Assembly: GCF_007752935.1 (NCBI RefSeq)
Contig: NZ_CP036319.1
Coordinates: 2,604,001-2,668,000 of the forward strand
Direction of reading: 5' to 3'
Origin: Crateriforma conspicua
GTDB lineage: Bacteria > Planctomycetota > Planctomycetia > Pirellulales > Pirellulaceae
Length of the DNA: 64,000 bases
How positions within the stretch are numbered: the first letter of the stretch is position 1; every line of letters starts with the position of its first letter. The notes below the pieces were generated by a model. That model saw only the letters and a list, made by a program, of their open reading frames with translations. It was not told the DNA's origin and made no database searches. The position numbers were made by a program, and so were the translations under genes. Shown in pieces: positions 29,640-37,999 of this stretch.

Positions 29640-30628
29640 AACCCGACAATTCGAACCGCACCAGCCTGTACCGTCGCCGGCGACCGTCATCCGTTCAATG
29701 GGTGGCGAGTGTTGGAATGATCATGTCCGCGGCGATGATCGGCGATTCGGGACGCGCCGCGGCACAGACCCGTTCCGCACCGCCCAGCGTTCCCCTGGTT
29801 TTCGATGGCTTCACCGAACCGGCCCAAGACGTCTTGGTGTCCGGTGTCGATCTGGGGCGTCTGACCGCGATACACGTTCGCATGGGCGACCGAGTCAGCA
29901 AAGGTGACTTGCTGGCCCAATTGGACGATCAACTGCAGGAATCGGCGCTGCGAATCAGCCAAGCCCAGGCCGACATAACGGGCGAGATTCGAATGGCGGT
30001 TGCCGAACAAAGGCTGCAACAACTGAAGACCGAATCGCTGCGAAAACTGGCGGCCGACGGGATGGCGCGACCGGAGGAACTGCAGCGTGCGGAGGCGGAT
30101 TTGGAAGCCGCCAAAGCACGCGTGGAGATCGCTCAAGAACAACAACGTCTGCGACGCTTGCAGGTCCAGCGTGACCAGATCGAATTGAACCGACGAAAGG
30201 TGCTGGCACCCTGTGACGGCCGAATCGCTCGGGTGATGCATGCGGCCGGCGAATACCTGACGCCCGCCGACGCGGTGATCTTTCGATTGATCGCCACCGA
30301 CACACTGGTTGCCGTCTTCAACGTTCCCGTCGAACACATCCACCACGTTCAAATGGGCCAGACGGTCAGCGTTTTTCTGCGCAGCCAAGGGAAAACGGTG
30401 GACGGAACCGTCGATCGCATCAGCCCCGCCATCGACGGCGAAAGTGGTACCGTCCAGGTGAAGGTTTTGCTTGACAATCGCGACGAAACTTTCTTGGCCG
30501 GTGATCGCTGTACGCTTCAGTTGACGCCCCAGCGGACCGCCCGCACGACGACAGGGGCACGCAATTCGGTGACCCGAGTGTCACGAATTCATTGGCAACC
30601 CGTTGCACCGGAGGCCGTAGCCCAATGA
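29636..30628 (+). CDS. Periplasmic HlyD/MFP-type adaptor subunit
   Basis: 330 residues. A basic N-terminus and a signal-like segment ending near 'GRAAAQ' are followed by a short barrel strand, a first lipoyl half ('GRLTAIHVRMGDRVSKGDLL'), a long alpha-hairpin rich in Gln, Glu, Ala and Arg (residues about 95-190), the second lipoyl half ('VLAPCDGRIARVMHAAGEYL') and a beta-barrel ('VAVFNVPVEHIHHVQMGQTV'). There is no transmembrane anchor apart from the signal, so it should lie in the periplasm and bridge the TolC-like channel to inner-membrane partners. It overlaps both neighbours by four bases, which implies translational coupling. RND pump adaptors have the same fold, but no RND pump gene is nearby. 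Confidence 0.88.
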   Translation: MKPDNSNRTSLYRRRRPSSVQWVASVGMIMSAAMIGDSGRAAAQTRSAPPSVPLVFDGFTEPAQDVLVSGVDLGRLTAIHVRMGDRVSKGDLLAQLDDQLQESALRISQAQADITGEIRMAVAEQRLQQLKTESLRKLAADGMARPEELQRAEADLEAAKARVEIAQEQQRLRRLQVQRDQIELNRRKVLAPCDGRIARVMHAAGEYLTPADAVIFRLIATDTLVAVFNVPVEHIHHVQMGQTVSVFLRSQGKTVDGTVDRISPAIDGESGTVQVKVLLDNRDETFLAGDRCTLQLTPQRTARTTTGARNSVTRVSRIHWQPVAPEAVAQ

Positions 30629-32079
30629 AAGACGATCACGATTTGCAGCAAGACATCCAGCAGATGCTGAAGTCGGAATCCGTTGTGGCGACGGCGGGGC
30701 AATCGGTGCGCACGGCGCTTGCCAACGCCGACGAGGGAATCACGCAATTGGCTCACATGTTGGGCCAGATGGAATCGCCCGTGGAAACCGAACCGGCCAA
30801 AAAGCCGGCCGCGGGTCTGCAAACACCGCTGGACTGCGTCGTTTGCATCGCCGGTGCGAAGAATCGTCGCGAATCGGCCGAGCGGGTCGTACAACGGCTT
30901 GCATCGGAGTACTCCGGATGCCATGTCCGCATCGCCTTTGGCCAGCGAAGCATGACGAAGCTGTACGACCATCGATTGGGCTGGCTCAGCCCTTCGAATC
31001 GTTTGCGCCAGTCGATGGAACCGTTGTTTCAGGAAGGCATCGAAAAGGAACAGAATCAATCCCACGGCCGGACCCTGCGTATCGACGGCGTTTGGGTGAT
31101 CAATCTGTCGGAGATCGGCGGCAAACGGCACTGTTTTCTGTGGATCCAGCCTCAGGCGGGAACCAAGACCGAGCCGGCCAGTTCGTCCTTGGTTTGGATG
31201 GGACGATCGTCGCGTGCGTTGGCGACGGCGCTTTGGCGTCAACCGCGTGTCGCGATGCCATCGAGTGCATCGGTGTTGGGGCGACGCCCCGTTTTGGCCG
31301 GTTTTCTGGCCATGTTGGTGGTTTCGCTGTTGGCGTTTTGGCCGGTCGCCTATCCGATACGTTGCACCGCGGTGATCAAGCCCCAAGGACAGCGAATGAT
31401 CGCCAGTCCGTTCGAAGCAACCTTGTTGAAAAGCCACGTTTTGCCCGGCGACCGTGTGCAGGCCGGCCAATGCTTGTTGGAACTGGACGGTCGCCCGTTG
31501 CAACTGGAATTGGAATCGATCGCCGCGGAAAGCCAACGAGCGGAGAAGGCGGAAAACGTCGCCTTGGCGTCCGGTGACATCGCGGCGGCTCAACAGGCGG
31601 CTTTGGAACAGCGACAGCTTTCACGACGTCGCGATCTGTTGCAGGACCGATTAAGCCGTCTGCAGATTTGCAGCCCGATGGACGCTGTGGTGATCAGTGG
31701 CGACCTAAGCCAGTACGTCGGCGCACCTTTGAAAATGGGCCAGTCGCTGTTGGAAATCGCACCGCCAGGCGACATGCGTGTGGAGGTCCAGATCCCGGAG
31801 TTCGAAATCGGCATGGTAACGCCGGAGGCGGACACCCACATTCGTTTTCCCGCACTGGGCGGCAAGTCCTATGACGATGGCTTGGGCCAGATCTATCCGG
31901 CGGCCGAAATTCGTGACGACCAGAACGTCTTTCTTGCCCACGTCACGATTCCCAACGACAGCGACGATTTGCGACCCGGGATGAAGGGGCTGGCCAGAAT
32001 CTCCGGCCCGACCCGTCCGCGGATCTGGTCGTATGTTCGTGGGATCTGGGAAAAATCGCTGTGGTGGATGGGGTACTGA
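30625..32079 (+). CDS. Membrane-anchored HlyD-like adaptor with N-terminal cytoplasmic domain
   Basis: I start it at ATG 30625, which overlaps the previous stop (ATGA); a longer frame from 30592 exists but lies inside the upstream gene. The product is 484 residues. The first about 220 residues lack a signal and seem cytoplasmic: a helical start, then a mixed alpha/beta segment with 'LDCVVCIAGAKNRRESAERV' that I do not recognise. One TM helix follows ('PVLAGFLAMLVVSLLAFWPV', about 222-245), then HlyD-type lipoyl halves ('GQRMIASPFEATLLKSHVLP' and 'RLQICSPMDAVVISG') around a short coiled hairpin, and a barrel. Type I secretion HlyD proteins also have a cytoplasmic head, but theirs is short; this one is unusually long and might bind a substrate or a partner. 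It lies 4 bp from the M50 gene. Confidence 0.85.
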   Translation: MKDDHDLQQDIQQMLKSESVVATAGQSVRTALANADEGITQLAHMLGQMESPVETEPAKKPAAGLQTPLDCVVCIAGAKNRRESAERVVQRLASEYSGCHVRIAFGQRSMTKLYDHRLGWLSPSNRLRQSMEPLFQEGIEKEQNQSHGRTLRIDGVWVINLSEIGGKRHCFLWIQPQAGTKTEPASSSLVWMGRSSRALATALWRQPRVAMPSSASVLGRRPVLAGFLAMLVVSLLAFWPVAYPIRCTAVIKPQGQRMIASPFEATLLKSHVLPGDRVQAGQCLLELDGRPLQLELESIAAESQRAEKAENVALASGDIAAAQQAALEQRQLSRRRDLLQDRLSRLQICSPMDAVVISGDLSQYVGAPLKMGQSLLEIAPPGDMRVEVQIPEFEIGMVTPEADTHIRFPALGGKSYDDGLGQIYPAAEIRDDQNVFLAHVTIPNDSDDLRPGMKGLARISGPTRPRIWSYVRGIWEKSLWWMGY

Positions 32080-32083
32080 TCGA

Positions 32084-34183
32084 ATGATGGAAGGATTCGT
32101 ACCGCACCTGGATTCCGAGGTGCGTTTGTCACCACGAACGATCGGCGGACAATCCGGCGCGATCGCGCATCACCAAGGGCTTGAAAAGTTCTTTCGGTTC
32201 GGATGCGAAGAAGCTTTGTTGATCGGCATGATCGACGGACGACGCAGCGTTGAAGACTTACTGTTGGGCATGCAGCGTGCCGGCGTCGATTGGTCGGGGG
32301 ATGATGTGGTCGGCTTTCTGTCGATGCTGATTCGCGAGCGATTGCTGTTGCCTCCGGTGCAAGAGTTTGATCAAGAGAAGGCCGAGCAGCTTGGCCGAAA
32401 GACCGATCCGTTGCGTTGGTGGATGACGCCGTTGTCGTCGGTGGTCAGTTTACGAATCCCCTTGATGGATTTCGATCGCCCCGCGTTGCGATTGAGTCGG
32501 CATTTCGGGTTTCTGTTTCAACCCGTTGCCGTCGCGGTCTGGGCCGTTTTGGTGATCAGCGCGATGGTCATGATGGCGTTGCGCCGCGATGAACTGGCGG
32601 GCGAACTATCGCGGTTGTTCGACCGCCAGATGTGGATTCCCATGCTGGGCATTTGGTTGTTGTGCAAGATGCTTCACGAGGCGGGACACGCGGTTGCCGC
32701 CAAACGCCAAGGGGTTCGCATTGGCAAAACCGGGGTGATGTTCTTTTTGATGGCACCGCTGGCCTACGTTGATGTGACCGCGTCATGGATGCTGCCTCGG
32801 CGGATGTCACGGATGGCCATCGCACTGGCGGGTGTGTACGTGGAATTGGCCGTTGCATCGGTGGCGGCATGGTGTTGGTGGTGCTTGCCCGACGGACTGG
32901 TTCGACACATCGCGGCACAAGTGTTTGTGGTGGCCGGTCCGGCAACGTTGCTGGTCAACGCCAACCCGTTGTTGCGACTGGACGGCTACTACGTCTTGTC
33001 GGATTTGGTGGACATCCCCAACCTGCGGTCGCACGGGCGTCGGCAATTGGCCGGATGGCTGGAGTATGTGCTGTTGGCGGTTCCGCGTGAATCGTCGCTG
33101 TTGTCCGGTTGGCGAGTTCCGTTTGCCACCGGCCACGCGATGGCGTCGGTCGTGTTCCAATTCGTTTGGATGGCGGGATTGGTTTTCGCCGTTTCCTATT
33201 GGGCCAAAGGCTTGGGGATCTTGGTCGCAATGGTCGCGGTCTTGCTTTGGGCGGCGATACCGCTGGGCAATTGGATGCTGCGTCATGTGCGTGACGGGGA
33301 TTGGCGACGTCGTTACCGCTTGGGGCTTTCGGTCGTCTTGATCGTGCCGTTCGGCCAGTGGCTGTGGAACCAACGTTCCCCGATCACCCGTCGTGTTCCA
33401 GTCGTGGTTCGATACCACGACGAACAGATCGCACGCGCACCGTCCGATGCGTTTGTGGTCGGCGTTTTTGTCGAAGGCGGGCAACGCGTCAAAAGCGGCA
33501 GTCTGTTGATGCGGCTGCAGAACGACGAACTGCAGGTGCGGCACGACCAAACCGCCGATCGTTTGGACTTGGCAATGCGGCGGGAGGTCCAACTGCGCCG
33601 GCAAGGAAAGTTGGCTGATGCAGAAATTGAAAAACGCCAAGCCGAAAACCTGAAGCATCAGCTGGAGGATCTGCGTCGGCGTTTGGATGAATTGCAAGTG
33701 ACCGCCCAGCGTGATGGCATGGTCACGACGTCAAATCCGATCGACTTGTTGGGCGAATTCGTGACCGAGGGCACGGAGTTGGTGCGTGTTTCCGACGCCC
33801 ATGAAAAAGAACTTTTGGCTTCGATCGGCGAATCCGATGCCCCGGCGTATCGTCGAGCGGTACAGTCGGCTCAACCGGTTCGCGTTCGATTGCGGGGTGG
33901 CGTCGGCATCACGGCGTTGCCGGTTTCGCTGCGTCCGCGAGCCGACGTGCAATTGCCCCATCCGGCTCTTTCGGCGGCGATCGGCGGTCCGTTGCCAGTA
34001 CAGCCGGATCCCGAGTCGGGTGAAAACCGTTTGATCGCTCCACGGTTCACGGCGACCAGCCCGATCGAACCGGTGGCGGCCGCATCGGTTCGTGCCGGGC
34101 AACAGGGCACGATGGTGATCAGTGATGACCGGACGATCGGCCAACGCATCTGGGAACGCTTGGATCCGCAATCAATGCGATAG
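32084..34183 (+). CDS. PqqD-like / M50 zinc metalloprotease / HlyD-like fusion protein
   Basis: The start is ATG 32084 (ATG 32087 possible), 4 bp after the previous stop; 699 residues. Residues about 1-95 form a PqqD-like winged-helix segment ('GMIDGRRSVEDLLLGMQRAG'). A multi-TM part follows with the site-2-protease motifs: HEAGH (H198, E199, H202) in a membrane helix, and NPLLRLDG (N294 to G301) giving the third zinc ligand D300. More TM helices reach about residue 450. The C-terminal part is a lipoyl/coiled-coil HlyD-like adaptor ('VEGGQRVKSGSLLMRLQNDE'). Such proteins are often annotated as putative peptide zinc metalloproteases. All metal ligands are present, so it is probably active inside the membrane. 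In this operon it could mature or release an exported protein; that is inference. Confidence 0.88.
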   Translation: MMEGFVPHLDSEVRLSPRTIGGQSGAIAHHQGLEKFFRFGCEEALLIGMIDGRRSVEDLLLGMQRAGVDWSGDDVVGFLSMLIRERLLLPPVQEFDQEKAEQLGRKTDPLRWWMTPLSSVVSLRIPLMDFDRPALRLSRHFGFLFQPVAVAVWAVLVISAMVMMALRRDELAGELSRLFDRQMWIPMLGIWLLCKMLHEAGHAVAAKRQGVRIGKTGVMFFLMAPLAYVDVTASWMLPRRMSRMAIALAGVYVELAVASVAAWCWWCLPDGLVRHIAAQVFVVAGPATLLVNANPLLRLDGYYVLSDLVDIPNLRSHGRRQLAGWLEYVLLAVPRESSLLSGWRVPFATGHAMASVVFQFVWMAGLVFAVSYWAKGLGILVAMVAVLLWAAIPLGNWMLRHVRDGDWRRRYRLGLSVVLIVPFGQWLWNQRSPITRRVPVVVRYHDEQIARAPSDAFVVGVFVEGGQRVKSGSLLMRLQNDELQVRHDQTADRLDLAMRREVQLRRQGKLADAEIEKRQAENLKHQLEDLRRRLDELQVTAQRDGMVTTSNPIDLLGEFVTEGTELVRVSDAHEKELLASIGESDAPAYRRAVQSAQPVRVRLRGGVGITALPVSLRPRADVQLPHPALSAAIGGPLPVQPDPESGENRLIAPRFTATSPIEPVAAASVRAGQQGTMVISDDRTIGQRIWERLDPQSMR

Positions 34184-34212
34184 CGGCGTTACCCCGAAAA
34201 TCGAATCCGACG

Positions 34213-35442
34213 CTACGTCGTGTATTCGCTGTTGAAGCTGACGTAAGCTTCCGTCAAATCGCTGGCCCAGAACCGACTCTGCCCCGGTCCGTCGCCGACG
34301 GTCAGATGGATGTGCACGTCGCTGGCGGATTTCATCGAACCGCTCAACGTCGCCGCGTCGAACGAAACCGGTGCGCCGGATTCATAGATCGCCACGCCGT
34401 CGATCGAAAGACTGGTCTTGGCGACGTCGATTTTGGGTCCCGCGTAGCCCGCGGCCGAAACGATGCGACCCCAATTCGGATCGTTTCCTTTGATGGCAGT
34501 TTTGACCAGCGGGCTGTTTCCGACGGCTCGTGCGATCACGTCGGCCGACGCATCATCGGACGCCCCGTCGACTTGCAGGCACAGCACATGCGTGGCGCCT
34601 TCGCCATCGGCCACGATCATTTTGCCCAAGTCGATCAGGGCTTCGGCGATCCCGTCGGTCAGCACGGACAGATCCTCCGCATCGCTGCACACGGTGCCTT
34701 CGTTTCGTGCCAACAACAACAGCGTGTCGTTCGTGCTCATGTGGCCGTCCACGCTGATTCGATTCAGACTGGCCGCTGCCGCGTCGGCGATGGCTTTCTG
34801 TGCCGCAGCGATGGGCAGCGCGGCGTCGGTGACCACGACCGATAACAACGTCGCCATGTCGGGTTGGATCATCCCGGCACCCTTGGCGATCGCAGCGATC
34901 TTGACCGTCCCCGCCGAAAGCTTGGCCGTGGTGCAGTGCATCTTGGTGTATTGATCCGTCGTGCAGAACGCCGTGGCGACATCACGAAACGCGGATGCCG
35001 AATGATCCGCACCGGCAACGGCGGCATCGATCCCCGTGACGACTTTGTCCATCGGCAATGTGTGTCCGATCACACCGGTGCTCATCACCAAGACTTGTCG
35101 GTCCTCGCAATCGATCCGCTGGGCGACTTCCGCCGCCATTTGGGCCGTGTCTTGTTCGCCCTGTGGGCCCGTGCAAGCGTTCGCGTTTCCACTGTTGGTC
35201 ACCACGGCACGAAAGCGATCGGTGGGCGTCAGCCCACGGCACCACGTCACGGGTGCGGCGACGACTTGGTTGCGCGTGTACACCCCCGCGGCCACCGCAT
35301 CACGGTCGGCAAGGATCACTGACAAATCGGGACGCCCACTGGGCTTGATCCCGCAAGCGGTCGATCCGAATCGAAATCCGGCGGGCAATTGATCGTCGGC
35401 CAGCGTTTCAGCAGCCTGGCAGTGGGGCAGCGGTTCAGTCAC
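34213..35442 (-). CDS. argJ: Glutamate N-acetyltransferase / amino-acid acetyltransferase ArgJ
   Basis: ArgJ moves the acetyl group from N-acetylornithine to glutamate (and may also acetylate glutamate from acetyl-CoA) in the arginine pathway, in the cytoplasm. I start it at GTG 35442 (409 residues), so that the N-terminus reads into 'LPAGFRFGSTACGIKPSGRP', as usual for the family. The ATG at 35556 would add 38 residues that do not look like ArgJ. The autocleavage region 'KGAGMIQPDMATLL' holds the Thr that becomes the N-terminal nucleophile of the beta chain. 'NSGNANACTGPQG' and the final 'SEYTT' also fit. It stands alone, convergent with the M50 gene (29 bp between stops); no other arg genes are in the window. 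Confidence 0.95.
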   Translation of the reverse strand: MTEPLPHCQAAETLADDQLPAGFRFGSTACGIKPSGRPDLSVILADRDAVAAGVYTRNQVVAAPVTWCRGLTPTDRFRAVVTNSGNANACTGPQGEQDTAQMAAEVAQRIDCEDRQVLVMSTGVIGHTLPMDKVVTGIDAAVAGADHSASAFRDVATAFCTTDQYTKMHCTTAKLSAGTVKIAAIAKGAGMIQPDMATLLSVVVTDAALPIAAAQKAIADAAAASLNRISVDGHMSTNDTLLLLARNEGTVCSDAEDLSVLTDGIAEALIDLGKMIVADGEGATHVLCLQVDGASDDASADVIARAVGNSPLVKTAIKGNDPNWGRIVSAAGYAGPKIDVAKTSLSIDGVAIYESGAPVSFDAATLSGSMKSASDVHIHLTVGDGPGQSRFWASDLTEAYVSFNSEYTT

Positions 35443-35845
35443 GGGCGATTCAGCGGTCGAAAAGTGAATGGATAGACGGGCAAGACACAGCGAAATTTCA
35501 GCACAGTGGCACTTCGTCGGGCAAGGGGTTGTGATTTCTTGACCCGCGGGCACCATGTCGACATGACAGCCATTGATTGACGTGGGTTCACAATACAGCG
35601 TGCGAACGTTGCCGCAGGCTGCCGCATCGCGTTGTTTAACGGAAAGACGTGCGGGTTGATGACTGCGGGCCGGTGGTTAAAGACCGACCGATTGAACACG
35701 CATTTCGTTCCAGGCAGAGGTTCCGCTTTCTAAGTCTGCACCGGTTCACACGCGGGGTGACAGCACGGAAACTAAAGGAACGTGGACGTGTCTTCGTCGA
35801 CGCCGGCTTTGCAAATCTTTCGTTTTTTGAAGGTCATCCCCCGAA
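35443..35845. other. Intergenic region between argJ and the ABC operon
   Basis: About 400 bp that should hold divergent promoters for argJ (minus) and the ABC ATPase (plus). The part 35443-35556 is open in the argJ frame and may be untranslated leader or an N-terminal extension. I see no credible small gene, no RNA gene, and no clear -35/-10 pair. Confidence 0.5.
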
Positions 35846-36907
35846 GTGTCCCAGACTGATGTGCCGCACGACCGATCTTCGCCGATGGTCGTGTGCCAGG
35901 GGTTGTGCAAACGCTACGGCGCTTTTGATGCTTTGCGTGCTTGCGATTTAACCGTCACCGCAGGCGAAGTTTTTGGATTGTTGGGACCCAACGGTGCCGG
36001 TAAGACGACGTTGATTCGGTTGATGCTGGGATACATCCACCCGACGGCCGGAACGTGCCGGGTTGCCGGGATCGATGTCGTCGACGACAGCGTTGCGGTA
36101 CGCCGGAACGTGTCTTACCTGCCGGGCGACGCCCGATTGCCGCGACATATGCGAGGCAAAGGTGTCCTGGAATTCTTTGCGGCAATGCACCCCGATGGCG
36201 ATTTGCAACGTAGCCTAGACGTGGCACAGCGACTGGACCTGAACCTTCGCACCCATGTCGCGTTCATGTCGACCGGCATGCGGCAGAAACTGGCTTTGGC
36301 CGTGGTCCTCGGCCCGCGGACGCCGTTGCTGGTTTTGGACGAACCGACCGCCAACTTGGACCCGACCGTTCGCGCCGAAGTGCTGCAGATGGTTCGCGAG
36401 GCGCGGGCCGATGGTCGGACAGTGATGCTGTCATCGCATGTGCTAAGCGAGATCGAAGAAACGTGCGGCGAAGTCGCGATTTTGCGTCGTGGTGTTTTGG
36501 CTCACCGTTTGACGATGAGCGAACTTTTTCAGCAGCACCGAATCACCGGAGACCTGGATCGACCGGTGGCCGACCGTTTGGTCGATCCGAATTCTGACGC
36601 AATACCAATGCAGTTTGCCGATCGCTTGGTGTGCAGCCTGGCCGACGATGCGGCGGGAGTCTCCGGTGCAAGTGGAAGTAACAGCTCGACCACGGTTCGT
36701 TTGGATACCTCCGGCGATCTGGCGTCCTTCTTGGGATGGCTGGATGATCTCGGGATTCGACGCATGCGAGTCGAGCCATTGGGGCTGCGTGCGGTCTATG
36801 ACGCGGTCCATTTCGGCCAAACCATTCCCGTTGGTGTTTCCACGGCACCGCATGGCGCGATGCATGCGGCCGGCACGTCGCGACCGTCGGAGGAAACGGT
36901 GTCATGA
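35846..36907 (+). CDS. ABC transporter ATP-binding protein (ABC-2 type)
   Basis: 353 residues. The start is GTG 35846, with AAGG about 12 nt upstream; ATG 35885 is an alternative that would still keep the whole ATPase. Walker A is GPNGAGKT (47-54), the signature is a variant 'STGMRQK' (142-148) in place of LSGGQ, Walker B is 'LLVLDEP' (161-167), and the switch His is in 'LSSHVLSEIEETCG'. This is the NatA/CcmA-like group that drives ABC-2 permeases. The last about 120 residues are an extra domain with a Ser/Gly-rich linker, common in such ATPases and of unknown use. The last four bases overlap the permease gene (ATGA at 36904-36907), so the two should form one transporter. The substrate is unknown. 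Confidence 0.9.
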   Translation: MSQTDVPHDRSSPMVVCQGLCKRYGAFDALRACDLTVTAGEVFGLLGPNGAGKTTLIRLMLGYIHPTAGTCRVAGIDVVDDSVAVRRNVSYLPGDARLPRHMRGKGVLEFFAAMHPDGDLQRSLDVAQRLDLNLRTHVAFMSTGMRQKLALAVVLGPRTPLLVLDEPTANLDPTVRAEVLQMVREARADGRTVMLSSHVLSEIEETCGEVAILRRGVLAHRLTMSELFQQHRITGDLDRPVADRLVDPNSDAIPMQFADRLVCSLADDAAGVSGASGSNSSTTVRLDTSGDLASFLGWLDDLGIRRMRVEPLGLRAVYDAVHFGQTIPVGVSTAPHGAMHAAGTSRPSEETVS

Positions 36908-37869
36908 TCGATCGCGTCTTGGTCGGCAAGTACGTTCGCCAATCCATGTTGTTGTGGGCTTCATGCGCCTTGGCCTTGTTCGCGTTTGCCTGGGTCCGCG
37001 TCTGGGTCGTCGGCATGATCGACATGGGCCAGTTTCAATCGGTGTTGGATCTGTTCAAGGACTTTGAACGCTTCGCACCAATCGAATTCAGTGCGCTGGC
37101 CACGCACACCGGACGGGTGGGCATGACGTTCGATGAACCAATCGTGATTTTGTGCACGGTGATTTGGTGCGTCTCTCGAGGCAGCGACGTCGTCAGTGGT
37201 GAATTGGGCCGCGGGACTTTGGAAATGGTGCTGTCCCAACCCATCAGCCGCGTCCGGTTGATGTTGTCCCACGCATTGGTCAGCGTCGTCGGTTTGGCGT
37301 TGTTGTGTTTGTTGTTGTGGTTGGGGATCGGGATCGGCGTTCAGTTGTCATCGGTCAAGGAAACCTTGCCGCCCCAGACGGTGACGATCCCGTGGATCGA
37401 AGTCGAAGTGCCGTTGGGCGGCGGCCAACCGGTTGTGGAAACGTTGCCGATGCACCAGCGTGTGGATGTGGGCGATTTTGCCGCGTCCGTTTTCAACCTG
37501 TTTGCTTTCGGCTTTTTTCTGTTGGGCTTGGCGACGATGTTCAGCAGTCTGGACCGCTATCGTTGGCGGACGATCGGCGCGGTGATGGCGATCTACATTG
37601 TCCAGTTGGTGCTGTTGGGGCTGGGAAAAGCCGCCGAGCCGCTGAACTGGCTTCAGAACGTCACGTTCTTCTCGTGCTACAAACCACAGCCTTTGTTGGC
37701 TCTGGTGACCGACGGTGATCGGTGGGCGCCGTGGAGTCTGACGACGTCGATGCCCGACGCGGTAATGCCACCGCTGATGTACCCGTTGATCCTGCTGGCC
37801 GGCGGGGCGGCCTTCTACGCCGTGGCGTTGTGGCGATTTCACACACGGGATTTGCCGGCCCCGCTTTAG
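36904..37869 (+). CDS. ABC-2 type permease
   Basis: 321 residues with about six hydrophobic helices: 'LLWASCALALFAFAWVRVWV' at the N-terminus, 'VSVVGLALLCLLLWLGIGIG', 'NLFAFGFFLLGLATMFSSL', 'IGAVMAIYIVQLVLLGLG' and a last helix 'PLILLAGGAAFYAVALWRF'. 'GELGRGTLEMVLSQPISR' just before the third helix is the coupling-helix signature of ABC-2 permeases (a short amphipathic turn that contacts the ATPase). It overlaps the ATPase gene by four bases. Together they could export a lipid, drug or polymer, or serve in envelope upkeep; nothing in the sequence decides which. Confidence 0.88.
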   Translation: MIDRVLVGKYVRQSMLLWASCALALFAFAWVRVWVVGMIDMGQFQSVLDLFKDFERFAPIEFSALATHTGRVGMTFDEPIVILCTVIWCVSRGSDVVSGELGRGTLEMVLSQPISRVRLMLSHALVSVVGLALLCLLLWLGIGIGVQLSSVKETLPPQTVTIPWIEVEVPLGGGQPVVETLPMHQRVDVGDFAASVFNLFAFGFFLLGLATMFSSLDRYRWRTIGAVMAIYIVQLVLLGLGKAAEPLNWLQNVTFFSCYKPQPLLALVTDGDRWAPWSLTTSMPDAVMPPLMYPLILLAGGAAFYAVALWRFHTRDLPAPL

Positions 37870-37999
37870 CTCGTTTCCAAGCGATCGCGGACGGAATCGG
37901 CTGTGGCAAGGGTTCGGCAACGGGCTAGAATCGTCAACGCCGACTTGGAATGATTTAGGATGTGATTGGCCTGGCGTGCGATCGGTTCGAATACGTGCA

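Noticed and set aside
35649-35951. 100-codon plus-strand frame before the ABC ATPase
   Set aside because: It overlaps the start of the ATPase in another frame and its product has no protein-like pattern.
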